The notes beneath the pieces were generated by a model. That model worked only from the letters and a program-made list of their open reading frames with translations. It was not told the origin of the DNA and ran no database searches. From assembly GCA_031761405.1 (NCBI GenBank), contig JASEVX010000001.1, positions 200,866,356 to 200,930,355 of the forward strand: 64,000 nt of DNA. Direction: 5' to 3'. This stretch comes from Serripes groenlandicus (Eukaryota; Mollusca; Bivalvia; Cardiida; Cardiidae). The translations under genes and the position numbers were made by a program. Positions 55,653 to 64,000 of this stretch are shown here, one piece after another (the stretch's first letter is position 1; each line of letters starts with the position of its first letter).

Positions 55653-57069
55653 ATGCCCCCCCCCCCGGAATCTCCGATTCGGGGGGCATATAGTTTTTGG
55701 CCTGTCTGTCTGTCTGCACGTTGGTCTGCACGTCTGTCTGCACAAAGTACCAAAGTTTTTGACCTTGCGACCTTGACCTTTGACCTAGATGTAGTTTTTG
55801 GCCTGTCTGCACGAAAAAAACTTTAACCTTGACCACTAATTTTGAACCATAACAGGTACGGCTACCATATTTCACATGTGTATTCCTTGTGACATTACCT
55901 TTCTGTCAGTACCAAAATGTTTGACCTTGCGACCTTGACCTTTGACCTAGATGTTGCCATTCTCAAAACAAACTTTAACCTTGGCCATTACTTTTGAACC
56001 ATAACAGGTACGGCTACCATATTTCACATGTGTATTCCTTGTGACATGACCTTTCTGTCAGTACCAACATTTTTGACCTTGCGACCTTGACCTTTGACCT
56101 AGATGTAGTTTTTGGCCTGTCTGCACGAAAAAAACTTTAACCTTGACCACTACTTTTGAACCATAACAGGTACGGCTACTATATTTCACATGTGTATTCC
56201 TTGTGACATTACCTTTCTGTCAGTACCAAAATGTTTGACCTTGCGACCTTGACCTTTGACCTAGATGTTGCCATTCTCGAAAAAAACTTTAACCTTGGCC
56301 ATTTCTTTTGAACCATAACGGGTACGGCTACCATATTTCACATGTGTATTCCTTGTGACATGACCTTTCTGTCAGTACCAACATTTTTGACCTTGCGACC
56401 TTGACCACCTTTGACCTAGATGTTGCCATTCTCGAAAAAAACTTTAACCTTGGCCATTACTTTTGAACCATAACAGGTACGGCTACCATATTTCACATGT
56501 GTATTCCTTGTGACATGACCTTTCTGTCAGTACCAACATTTTTGACCTTGCGACCTTGACCTTTGACCTAGATGTTGCCATTCTCGAAAAAAACTTTAAC
56601 CTTGGCCATTACTTTTGAACCATAACTGATACGGCTACCATATTTCACATGTGTATTCCTTGTGACATGACCTTTCTGTCAGTACCAACATTTTTGACCT
56701 TGTGACCTTGACCTTTGACCTAGATGTTGCCATTCTCAATTTTTTTTTTAACCTTCCCCACTACTTTTGAACCATAACAGGTAAGGCTACCATATTTCAC
56801 ATGTGTATACTTTGTGACATGACCTTTCTGTCAGTACCAAAATTTTTCACCTTGCGACCTTGACCTTTGACCTAGATGTTGCCATTCTCGAAAAATACTT
56901 TAACCTTGACCACTACTTTTGAACCATAACAGGTACGGCTACCATATTTCACATGTGTATTCCTTGTGACATGACCTTTCTGTCAGTACCAACATTTTTG
57001 ACCTGGCGACCTTGACCTTTGACCTAGATGCCATTGGGGGGCATCAGTGTTTCACAAACACATCTTGTT
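55653..57069 (+). mobile_element. Helentron-like element, ATGCCCCC type, DR1-bearing array 2
   Basis: The 5' end has a run of C (ATG then 13 C) paired with GATTCGGGGGGCATATAG. The 3' end is GGGGGGCATCAGTGTTTCAC, AAACAC hairpin side and TCTTGTT at 57069. Nine units of about 153 bp, eight with an intact TGACCTTTGACCT motif. Confidence 0.85.
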
Positions 57070-57382
57070 TTTGCTTGAAACTTCACAAACTTGCTGAGTG
57101 TCTTAAGTTGACCTTATATAACAAGTTTCATAACTCTGTAAATAGTATTGACAAAATTATCTCCCCATTTCGATTTAGAAAATCTACTTTGAAGGGAGAA
57201 AAATGGTGATAACTGAAACACAATTTAACCTATAGCTTTGAAACTTCCTTAACTTATTCAATGTCTTAACATAACTTGATACAACAAGTTCCATAACCCT
57301 GAACTTAATATTGACCAAATAATCCCCCCTTTTGGACTTAGAAAATCTACACTGAAGGTGTTGTTATCCGGTTAAGGTTTTT

Positions 57383-58427
57383 AGCTCGACTTTTGAAAAA
57401 AATGAGAGCTATTGTCATGACCCTGTCGGCAGCGGCATGGTCGTCCGGTTAAGGTTTTTTGTTTAGCTCATTTTTAGCTCACCTATGCACGAAGTGCAAG
57501 GTGAGCTTTTGTGATCACTGAATGTCCGGCGTCGCCGTCTGTCCATCCGTCCGTCTGTTAACAATTTCCTACAAATGACTTCTTCTACCAAACTACTTGA
57601 CAGATTTCAAAATAACTTCACAGGAATGGTCCTTAGGTGGTCCCCTTTCAAAGTTGTTCAAAGAATTTAATTCCAAGTAGAACTTTGGCTGTTGCGGCAT
57701 CAGAAAAGGGGAAAATTGCCAAATCTTAAAAAATCTTCTCGTCCAAATGTGCTGGCCTGATTTGAAAATTATTTTGCACAAATGTTCCTTAGGGTACCCT
57801 CTACCAAGACTGTTTAAATATTTCCGATCCGTTGAAAAACGTTGCCGCAAGGGGGCGGGGCTTGTTTTCCTTATATGTGCATTGTTAAAACTTTAAAAAA
57901 TCTTCTTGTTCAAAAGTACTGGCCAGATTTCAAAATAATTTCACAGAAATGGTCCTTAGGTGGTCCTCTTTCAAAGTTGTTCAAAGAATTTCATTCCAAG
58001 TAGAACTTTGGTTGCTGCAGCATCAGAAAAGGGGAAAATTGCCAAATCTTAAAAAATCTTCTTGTTCATAAGTGTTGGCCCGATTTAAAAATTATTTTGC
58101 ACAAATGTTCCTTGGGGCACCCCCTACCAAGCTTGTTCAACTATTTCCGATCCGTTAAAAAACATGGCCGCAAGGGGGTGGGGCTTGTTTTCCTTATATG
58201 TGCATTGTTAAAACTTTAAAAATCTTCAGAAAAGGGGAAAATTGCCAAATCTTAAAAAATCTTCTTGTCCAAAAGTGCTGGCTCAATTTGAAAATTATAA
58301 AATCTACATGCTTCATATTATGAATCCTATAGATCAGGTGAGCGATCCAGGGCCATCATGGCCCTCTTGCTTTTTTTTCTTTTCTCCCTATCAGTCGAGC
58401 GTCTGTGCCGTACGCGGTGCTCTTGTT
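57383..58427 (+). mobile_element. AGCTCGAC-type Helentron-like element with nested insertion
   Basis: 5' AGCTCGACTTTTGAAAAAAA; 3' AGTCGAGCGTCTGTGCCGTA, CGCGGTGCTCTTGTT. 57476-58371 is inserted about 90 bp in. Host core sequence (TTACTTAGAATTTTGGTTAA) resumes after it. Confidence 0.65.
57476..58371 (+). mobile_element. Nested Helentron-like element, AGCTCAC type
   Basis: 5' AGCTCACCTATGCACGAAGT with hairpin GCAC..GTGC; 3' CAGGTGAGCGATCCAGGGCC, ATCATGGCCC hairpin and CTCTTGCT. The core has five units (GATTTCAAAATAA(C/T)TTCACAG, GGGGAAAATTGCCAAATCTT). The flanks rejoin in a T-run like that at 55438-55460. Confidence 0.75.
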
Positions 58428-58816
58428 TTACTTAGAATTTTGGTTAAGTCTCTTGTACCAATTTACTTATTTTCAAAACCACTACAGATATTGCTTTGAA
58501 ACTTACAACACTTTTTCACCATCATTACCTCATTCAACAGACATAGTACATAACTCTGTCAATGTTTTTTTATGAATTATTGCCCCTTTTTTTACTTAGA
58601 AACCATTACAGATATTGTTTATAAACTTACAACACTTATTCACCTTTAATACTTCTATCAACAGACAAGAGTACATAACTGTGTCAAGAATTTTGTAAGA
58701 ATTATGACCCTTTTTCGACTTAGAATTTTGGTTAAGTTTTTTTGTACCAATTTTCTTATTTTCAAAACCATTACAGATATGGCTTCGAAACTTACAACAC
58801 TTATTCACCATCATTT

Positions 58817-59156
58817 CAAGGCCTTTTTACCTATTATAAGTGACACCGTTAAACGTTGTTTTTTTCCCAATTGGAAACAAATATTTCCCAAAATCTAAAA
58901 AAAAAATAAAAATATTTTTTAAGTGAAGTGAAGTGGAATACACTATTACATATATATATTTGTCTTGTTTAAGGTAATATGATTGTTTAGTTTAATTGCA
59001 TTATATAAACCAAAAGTCTTAAGTTATTGTAAAAAGGACTATTTATATAGCCACATGTTATATGTCTAATTTGTCCCAATTTGGCAAAAAATCTCGCTAA
59101 AATTTTCCAAAATGAAAGGCTAAGGCCTCTTCCCAATTTCTGGAAAAAAGGCCCTG
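58817..59156. mobile_element. hAT-like MITE, 340 bp
   Basis: The left terminus CAAGGCCTTTTTACC and right terminus (complement CAGGGCCTTTTTTCC) are inverted. CATTT is duplicated (58812-58816, 59157-59161). Joining the flanks restores a host unit, CACCATCATTTACTCCATCAA, as seen at 59316-59335. No coding capacity. Confidence 0.75.
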
Positions 59157-59767
59157 CATTTACTCCATCAACAGATAAGAGTACATAACTCTTGCCAATA
59201 TTTTTGTAAGAATTATGGCCCTTTTTCGACTTAAAATTTCGGTTAGGTTTTTTGTACCAATTTACTTTTTTTCAAAACCATTACAGATATTGCTTTGAAA
59301 CTTACAACACTTTTTCACCATCATTACCTCCAGCAACAGACCAGAGTACATAACTCTGTCAATGTTTTTGTAAGAATTATGGCCATTTTTCGCCTTAGAA
59401 TTTTGTTAAGTTTTTCATACCACCCCACATTTTTTCAAAACCATTAGTGAATTAGCTTATAAACTTACAATACTTATTTATCATCATTACCTCCATCAAC
59501 AGACAAGGGTACATAAATCTGTCAAGCTTTGTTTAAGAATTATGGTCTGTTTTTGGTAAAGTTATTCATACCGATAATTTGTTCAAAACAATTAGAGATA
59601 TAGCTTAAACACTTACACAAATCTTTTTACCATCATTACCTCCACCAACAGCCAAGAGTGCATAATTCAGTAAAGGTTTTTGTAAAAATGATGACTCTTT
59701 TTCGACTATCACCCAAAATAGGCAAGCACAAAAAAGTCGAGCATGCTGTCCTCCGACAGCTCTTGTT

Positions 59768-60121
59768 CTCTTTACATCTCAGTAACCACTTGATGCATTG
59801 CATTAAAACTTAATACAGCACGTCCCAACCATTACTCCTATGTACATAATCAAGTTAGATAACTTTATCCTGCATATTATGAAAATTATCGCCTTTTATT
59901 ATTTGACTTTGAAAATCTGTTTAAAGTTTTGCATACAACTACATAAGTGTCAATATCTCAGTAACAAATAAGCGTTAGAATAGTTGAGCCGGCTGTTGTA
60001 GGCACAGCTCTTGTTAATCTCTTTTCTCACATATAGGATTTTATGATGATACCAAGAATTAATTTCAGCATACATCTCAATTACAGATACATTTCTATTT
60101 CTCTTATTGTTTCAATATTAG
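59768..60121. other. Intron sequence with another Helentron-like 3' end
   Basis: Core-like units (TTTGACTTTGAAAATCTG) end at AGTTGAGCCGGCTGTTGTAG, CACAGCTCTTGTT (60015). Then 100 bp of unassigned DNA lead to the acceptor TTCAATATTAG. Confidence 0.5.
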
Positions 60122-60247
60122 ATAAATAAAAGAAAGGCTGATCATCCAGAAGATTTTATATTTTACCGAATGAAAACGGAGACTGATTTAGAAGCTGCTC
60201 AAGTAATCAAACAGTGATTCTTGTTTGTTCATCAGTTGCAAGAATAG
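60122..60247 (+). pseudogene. CARF-like exon 5 with in-frame TGA and TAG
   Basis: The acceptor TTCAATATTAG|ATA continues in phase 0 from exon 4 (W followed by INKRKADHPEDFIFYRMKTE). The frame keeps the family's hPeDf.FYR block and FLFVHQLQE, a match to the conserved (L/F)L(F/W)VHQ motif that precedes the MULE-like region. TGA at 60215-60217 and TAG at 60245-60247 interrupt it. The TAG ends directly before GTTTGC; CAG|GT would be the usual exon end, so one C-to-T change explains it. An earlier donor (CAA|GTAATC at 60202) would avoid both stops but would discard the FLFVHQ motif. Confidence 0.55.
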
Positions 60248-60634
60248 GTTTGCCCACATATCTCAAAGTAAAAGATTGTACACATCTGCTGTGAACACTA
60301 AATATCAAATCATCATTTATATACACTTTCCTAAAAATATTTTCAATCTTCTAGCAGATATATCATAAGAATTTAAACAGGATGTCCTAGGGTGACTTCA
60401 AACTGAAGCCTTGTTGCATCTTTAAAATTTTAGATTCCTCTCTCATATTTCATGGAAATTCCACAATGAATGTTTTTTTGTATTTCTTATAAATATCACC
60501 TTTAGTAGGGACACAACCTGTCAAAATTTAACAAAACCGATACGTTCTACTTTGTCTTATATGAGTAATCTTTACCAAGACGTTGAACCATCATGTTTTT
60601 CAGAATTAACACTTTTCACTTGCATATTTATTTT
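60248..60634. other. Non-coding interval after exon 5
   Basis: No further CARF-like exon or repeat end recognised. Confidence 0.5.
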
Positions 60635-60745
60635 TATGCATCTGAAGCAGACAACTTCGGAAAATATTGTGATAAAATGTGAGATTGTTCATGTTTGTCA
60701 TAATGATCACTGTCTCCTTTTTACACCATATTTTTGACAAAATAA
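60635..60745. mobile_element. Degenerate foldback MITE
   Basis: GAAGCAGACAACTTCGGAAAA, ATATTGTGATAAAATG and CACTGTCTCCTTTTTACACC follow the TTAA-family order; the ends are lost. Confidence 0.4.
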
Positions 60746-60857
60746 TCCTTCATTTAGAAACATTAAAAAAAATCTTCAAGAAAAGAGAATGTGGACACAC
60801 CTATTTTACAGTTACCTTTACAGGTTATTTTAATACCTCTCCAGGGCACAACATGAT

Positions 60858-62018
60858 CATCTCCGATTCGGGGGGCATATAGTTTTTGGCCTGTCTGTCT
60901 GCACGTCTGTCTGTCTGTCTGCACAAAAAAAACTTTAACCTTGACCACTACTTTTGAACCATAACAGGTACGGCTACCATATTTCACATGTGTATTCCTT
61001 GTGACATGACCTTTCTGTCAGTACCAACATTTTTGACCTTGCGACCTTGACCTTTGACCTAGATGTAGTTTTTGGCCTGTCTGCACGAAAAAAACTAACC
61101 TTGACCACTACTTTTGAACCATAACAGGTACGGCTACCATATTTCACATGTGTATTCCTTGTGACATTACCTTTCTGTCAGTACCAAAATGTTTGACCTT
61201 GCGACCTTGACCTTTGACCTAGATGTTGCCATTCTCGAAAAAAACTTTAACCTTGGCCATTACTTTTGAACCATAACAGATACGGCTACCATATTTCACA
61301 TGTGTATTCCTTGTGACATGACCTTTCTGTCAGTACCAACATTTTTGACCTTGCGACCTTGACCTTTGACCTAGATGTTGCCATTCTCGAAAAAAACTTT
61401 AACCTTGGCCATTACTTTTGAACCATAACAGATACGGCTACCATATTTCACATGTGTATTCCTTGTGACATGACCTTTCTGTCAGTACCAACATTTTTCA
61501 CCTTGACCTTTGACCTAGATGTTGCCATTCTCGATAAAAACTTTAACCTTGACGACTACTTTTGAACCATAACAGGTACGGCTACCATATTTCACATGTG
61601 TATACCTTGTGACATGACCTTTCTGTCACTACCAAAATTTTCACCTTGCGACCTTGACCTTTGACCTAGATGTTGCCATTCTCGAAAAAAACCTTTAACC
61701 TTGACCACTATTTTTGAACCATAACAGGTACAGCTACCATATTTCATGTGTATATCTTGTGACATGACCTTTCTGTCAGTACCAAAATTTTTCACCTTGC
61801 GACCTTGACCTTTGACCTAGATGTTGCCATTCTCGAAAAAAAACTTTAACCTTGACCACTTCTTTTGAACCATAACAGGTACGGCTACCATATTTCACAT
61901 GTGTATTCCTTGTGACATGACCTTTCTGTCAGTACCAACATTTTTGACCTGGCGACCTTGACCTTTGACCTAGATGTTGCCATTGGGGGGCATCAGTGTT
62001 TCACAAACACATCTTGTT
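60858..62018 (+). mobile_element. Helentron-like element, ATGCCCCC type, DR1-bearing array 3 (5' truncated)
   Basis: It starts inside the 5' hairpin (CTCCGATTCGGGGGGCATAT); the ATGCCCC side is missing. Seven units, all with TGACCTTTGACCT, then the GGGGGGCATCAGTGTTTCAC end and TCTTGTT at 62018. Confidence 0.8.
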
Positions 62019-62330
62019 TTTATCTTTTTTGAAGTTTCAATGTTTGTTATTTTACGTTGTTAAAAAGTTCAGTTTCATTTTTGTTTGTGATTCAAAGTCA
62101 TAAAATTGTATGCATGTTAGAGAAATTTGAAAAAAAAAATGCATTAATGTGTTTAAAAGTTGTCTGCTGCAGATGTGTTATAAACTGCAAAAATGTTAAC
62201 ACATTGCAGCATTGGTTATGTTTTTTTGTCAAAAAAATAGCAAATCTACATCTTCAAGGAGGAATTTGTCTTGAGGGGTTTGTGGACTCACTTCTTATAC
62301 AGTTAGTTTTTTCGGTTATTTTTATTAGCA
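62019..62330. other. Non-coding interval with a foldback MITE relic
   Basis: GTTGTCTGCTGCAGATGTG and AAATGTTAAC at about 62155-62205 look like a right arm of the TTAA-type foldback element; otherwise unassigned. Confidence 0.4.
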
Positions 62331-62997
62331 CACCTGAGGACATCTTGCTCATGATGAGCTATTGTGATGGCCTGATGTCCGTTGACTGTGCTTCCATTGT
62401 CAACATTTCTAGTTCACCTGAGCAAGAGGTGCTCATGGTGAGTTATTGTGATAGCCTTTTGTCCGTTGTTTGTCTTCCGTCATCAACAATTTTCTTTTTA
62501 ATACAAGAGGCCACTATTATCGTCAAATCTTCATGTAACTTATTCAGTTTGTTTATCTTGCTGATTTCTAGGCCAAGTTAGAATATGGGTCATGCCAAGT
62601 CAAAAATAGGTTACAAGGTCAAATTGAAGGAAACAAACAAGGTGACTAGGCTCAACTGTTGGAAAATATTGTTAACACTATGGAAGCCCCATTTTTATCT
62701 TCGAATATGAGCTATGTCAAAAATTACAGCCAAATTGAGGGAAAATAGTGTTAACACTCCGTAAGCCATATTTCTAAATTGAGCATGTGGAAACTTTGTC
62801 TGAATTCATGTTTGTTTTATATCAAGGCTAAATTTGCATATGGGTCATGTCTGGTCAAAAGCCAGGTCACTAGGCCAAATTGAAGGGTTATCTTGTTTAC
62901 AATCTAGTCTTTGCTTACCTGAATGCAAAATGAGTTATTGACTATGTGGTTGACTTAATTCCGGTGAGCAATCCATGGCCACTATGGCCCTCATGTC
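62331..62997 (+). mobile_element. Diverged Helentron-like element(s) with two 5' ends
   Basis: CACACCTGAGGACATCTTGC and, 80 bp later, TTCACCTGAGCAAGAGGTGC are both 5' hairpin ends followed by GAGCTATTGTGAT or GAGTTATTGTGAT and TTGTCCGTTG. Core units resemble 49310-49700. The 3' end CCGGTGAGCAATCCATGGCC plus CACTATGGCCCTCATGT is at about 62960-62997, with a mutated tail. Confidence 0.6.
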
Positions 62998-63239
62998 TTT
63001 AAAAATATACATCGAAAATGCTTTGGAAGTAATAATCTAACATGTTTGTACCTTTATAAATAGCTGATTACTTTAAGTATTGCCACATGTAAGAACCATG
63101 GCTGTAATCAAAGATCATTGTCACTTGAAGACTGATGAACAAGTGGAAAAATTGTCTGACAGGTCCTTTTTCCAGTGTGCTTTGTATTTAATGGTCTTCA
63201 TCTATTCACTTCAAACTTGCAGATTTATATGTTATTGAA

Positions 63240-63360
63240 TAGTTATTGGAAAATATTGTGTTTGATGAGATCCTTCTGCTGAGTTACACAAGCTCACGAG
63301 GTAAGAATTCAGCCAAAGGAACGACTCCAAACACAATAGTTCCAAATACCATATACCATA
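63240..63360. mobile_element. Degenerate GGTTAT-type foldback element
   Basis: GTTATTGGAAAATATTGTG on the left and CACAATAGTTCCAAATACC on the right are imperfectly inverted, with GCTGAGTTACACAAGCTC between. A diverged relative of 63545-63653. Confidence 0.55.
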
Positions 63361-63544
63361 TGTGGGGTTTTATATGCTTATCAATTTTCCACTACATTGC
63401 AATCTTAAAACAATGTAAAAAATGTTGCTGATCATGTTGGATGGGAGCGTTTTGTAACATTTATTTTATGGTAAATGTTCTGTTCATAGCAGTGCTTCAC
63501 ATGGAAAAAATCTGAGTGCAATATCAATAGAAGAATCAGTATTA

Positions 63545-63653
63545 TAGGTTATTGCATCTATATGGGAAAATATTGTGTTGCACAAGCTCTTCGGCTGAGT
63601 TGCCCGAGCTTGCGAGTCCCAACACAATAGATTCCCATAATCATGCGATAACC
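63545..63653. mobile_element. GGTTAT-type foldback element
   Basis: GGTTATTGCATCTATATGGG, continuing to ATTGTGTTG, is matched by the complement CAACACAATAGATTCCCATA through GCGATAACC. Arms are about 34 bp with a few mismatches and the loop includes GCTGAGTTGCCCGAGC. Confidence 0.7.
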
Positions 63654-63656
63654 TTT

Positions 63657-63954
63657 TTGTGTCACCTGCGTAGCATGGTAGGCACTTAGGGATTACTTTT
63701 TTTTTTGTCCGGCGTCTGTCTGTCCGTCACACTTTTTCGTCACGTTTTCAAATAACTTTTTTTCTACTCAAAGGATTGGATTGAAACTTCTGACAAATGT
63801 TTATATCAATCTTTGTGATGGGTTCACAAAAAGGGGATAATCCAAATATTTTTATATCAGAGTTATTGCCCCTTTTCTGTCAAAAATTAAAATTTTCTGA
63901 CAAGGCCCCGGCAGGTGACACACGTGCTCCGGGGAGCACTCCATTCTATTCTAG
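63657..63954 (+). mobile_element. Short Helitron-like element with hairpin-CTAG 3' end
   Basis: The 5' GTGTCACCTGCGTAGC and subterminal GCAGGTGACAC are complementary. The 3' end has hairpin GTGCTCC-GG-GGAGCAC (63924-63939), 11 bp, then CTAG followed by TT. This is the classical Helitron terminus, unlike the TCTTGTT ends elsewhere here. No Rep/helicase frame. Confidence 0.65.
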
Positions 63955-64000
63955 TTATTGTATAATATGATATTGACTATTTAAAATTTGTCATTTGTTT

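Larger units (their letters stand above)
53488..59767 (+). mobile_element. Helentron-like element of AGCTCGAC type, expanded by nested elements
   Basis: The 5' AGCTCGACTTTTCAAAGAAA and the 3' subterminal AAAGTCGAGCATGCTGTCCT, with hairpin CTGTC/GACAG and CTCTTGTT at 59767, pair by GCTCGACTTT/AAAGTCGAGC. Own core units show TTTTTGTACCAATT, ACCATTACAGATATTGCTTT and CATCAACAGACAAGAGTACA. The interior holds elements at 53699, 55342, 55653, 57383, 57476 and 58817. End pairing is inferred. Confidence 0.6.
23612..60247 (+). pseudogene. CARF (ALS2CR8)-like gene, five recognised exons, probably decayed; continues beyond window
   Basis: Exons at 23612-23736, 48528-48682, 50341-50490, 52472-52714 and 60122-60247 join in compatible phases (exon 1 phase 1, the rest phase 0). 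In order they give the layout of CARF/ALS2CR8-like proteins: an FAR1-like N-terminus, a PF..G.KVLECQYG block, an LP..NHK.HP block, a KRIKELSEQGV...RRFYPVD block, and PEDFIFYR..FLFVHQ. In relatives this is followed by a MULE-transposase-like region, here outside the window. Vertebrate CARF is a nuclear DNA-binding factor; the role of invertebrate members is not known to me. Lesions: a 7-bp duplication in exon 1, TGA at 50473, TGA at 60215, TAG at 60245, and one expected exon (the cysteine-bearing middle) not found. Intron 1 spans 24.8 kb of repeats. Confidence 0.6.

Noticed and set aside
53699..57069. Possible coding repeats (short minus-strand frames over the about 153-bp units)
   Set aside because: Frames are short, shift between units, and show no conserved peptide; conservation is better explained at DNA level.
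60203..60247. Ending exon 5 at the earlier GTAATC donor (60202) to avoid both stops
   Set aside because: Sequence past that donor still encodes the family motif FLFVHQ in the same frame, which would be very unlikely in an intron. Kept as a minor alternative.
62057..62581. 174-codon + strand frame
   Set aside because: It runs from unassigned AT-rich DNA into the two Helentron-like 5' ends; the peptide has no domain and the second half is repeat-derived.

Overview
The window is animal nuclear DNA, most likely from a bivalve mollusc. It is AT-rich, almost gene-free and crowded with repeats typical of bivalve genomes: Helentron-type elements with tandem-repeat cores (the class that includes oyster 'pearl' elements), tRNA-derived SINEs of V-SINE/RUDI-like and Deu-domain type, LINEs, a Ty3/gypsy remnant and several TIR families. 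The phylum is inferred from these repeats; I cannot name a species.

Host gene. The only host gene I can support runs on the + strand from about 23.6 kb past 60.2 kb. Five pieces (23612-23736, 48528-48682, 50341-50490, 52472-52714, 60122-60247) have good splice sites, compatible phases and a colinear match to the CARF/ALS2CR8 family (calcium-responsive transcription factor-like; relatives often continue into a MULE-transposase-like region). It looks decayed: a 7-bp duplication frameshifts exon 1, there are three in-frame stops (TGA in exon 3; TGA and TAG in exon 5), one expected exon was not found, and a LINE sits just upstream of the start codon. Intron 1 is about 24.8 kb of nested repeats.

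Layout. 1-4.3 kb: TTAA-flanked foldback MITEs. 4.3-7.0 kb: an 81-bp satellite organised as 162-bp dimers. 7.0-10.5 kb: SINE and minus-strand tandem-repeat elements. 10.5-15.2 kb: mostly non-coding, with three minus-strand Helentron-like pieces, one carrying a Deu-SINE. 15.7-16.5 kb: decayed LINE (-). 16.8-19.8 kb: hAT-like MITE, foldback element, 136-140 bp tandem array. 19.98-23.59 kb: 5'-truncated LINE (+). 24.2-25.6 kb: MITEs and V-SINE. 26.76-30.14 kb: internally deleted gypsy element with both LTRs. 30.1-46.95 kb: a tandem array interrupted by a 14.6-kb cluster of nested Helentron-like elements, including a 2378-bp higher-order repeat. 46.95-47.78 kb: GA/GACA simple repeat. 47.8-64 kb: the remaining exons among further nested elements, three of them arrays that repeat a perfect nuclear-receptor DR1 motif.

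Most notable: (1) the broken CARF-like gene; (2) Helentron-like elements whose empty sites can be read inside this same window, showing insertion at T-runs without target duplication; (3) at least 21 perfect DR1 motifs carried by three copies of one family; (4) 27-37 bp palindromic insertions flanked by direct repeats, apparently miniature TIR elements; (5) a 147-bp near-perfect inverted repeat flanking exon 3.
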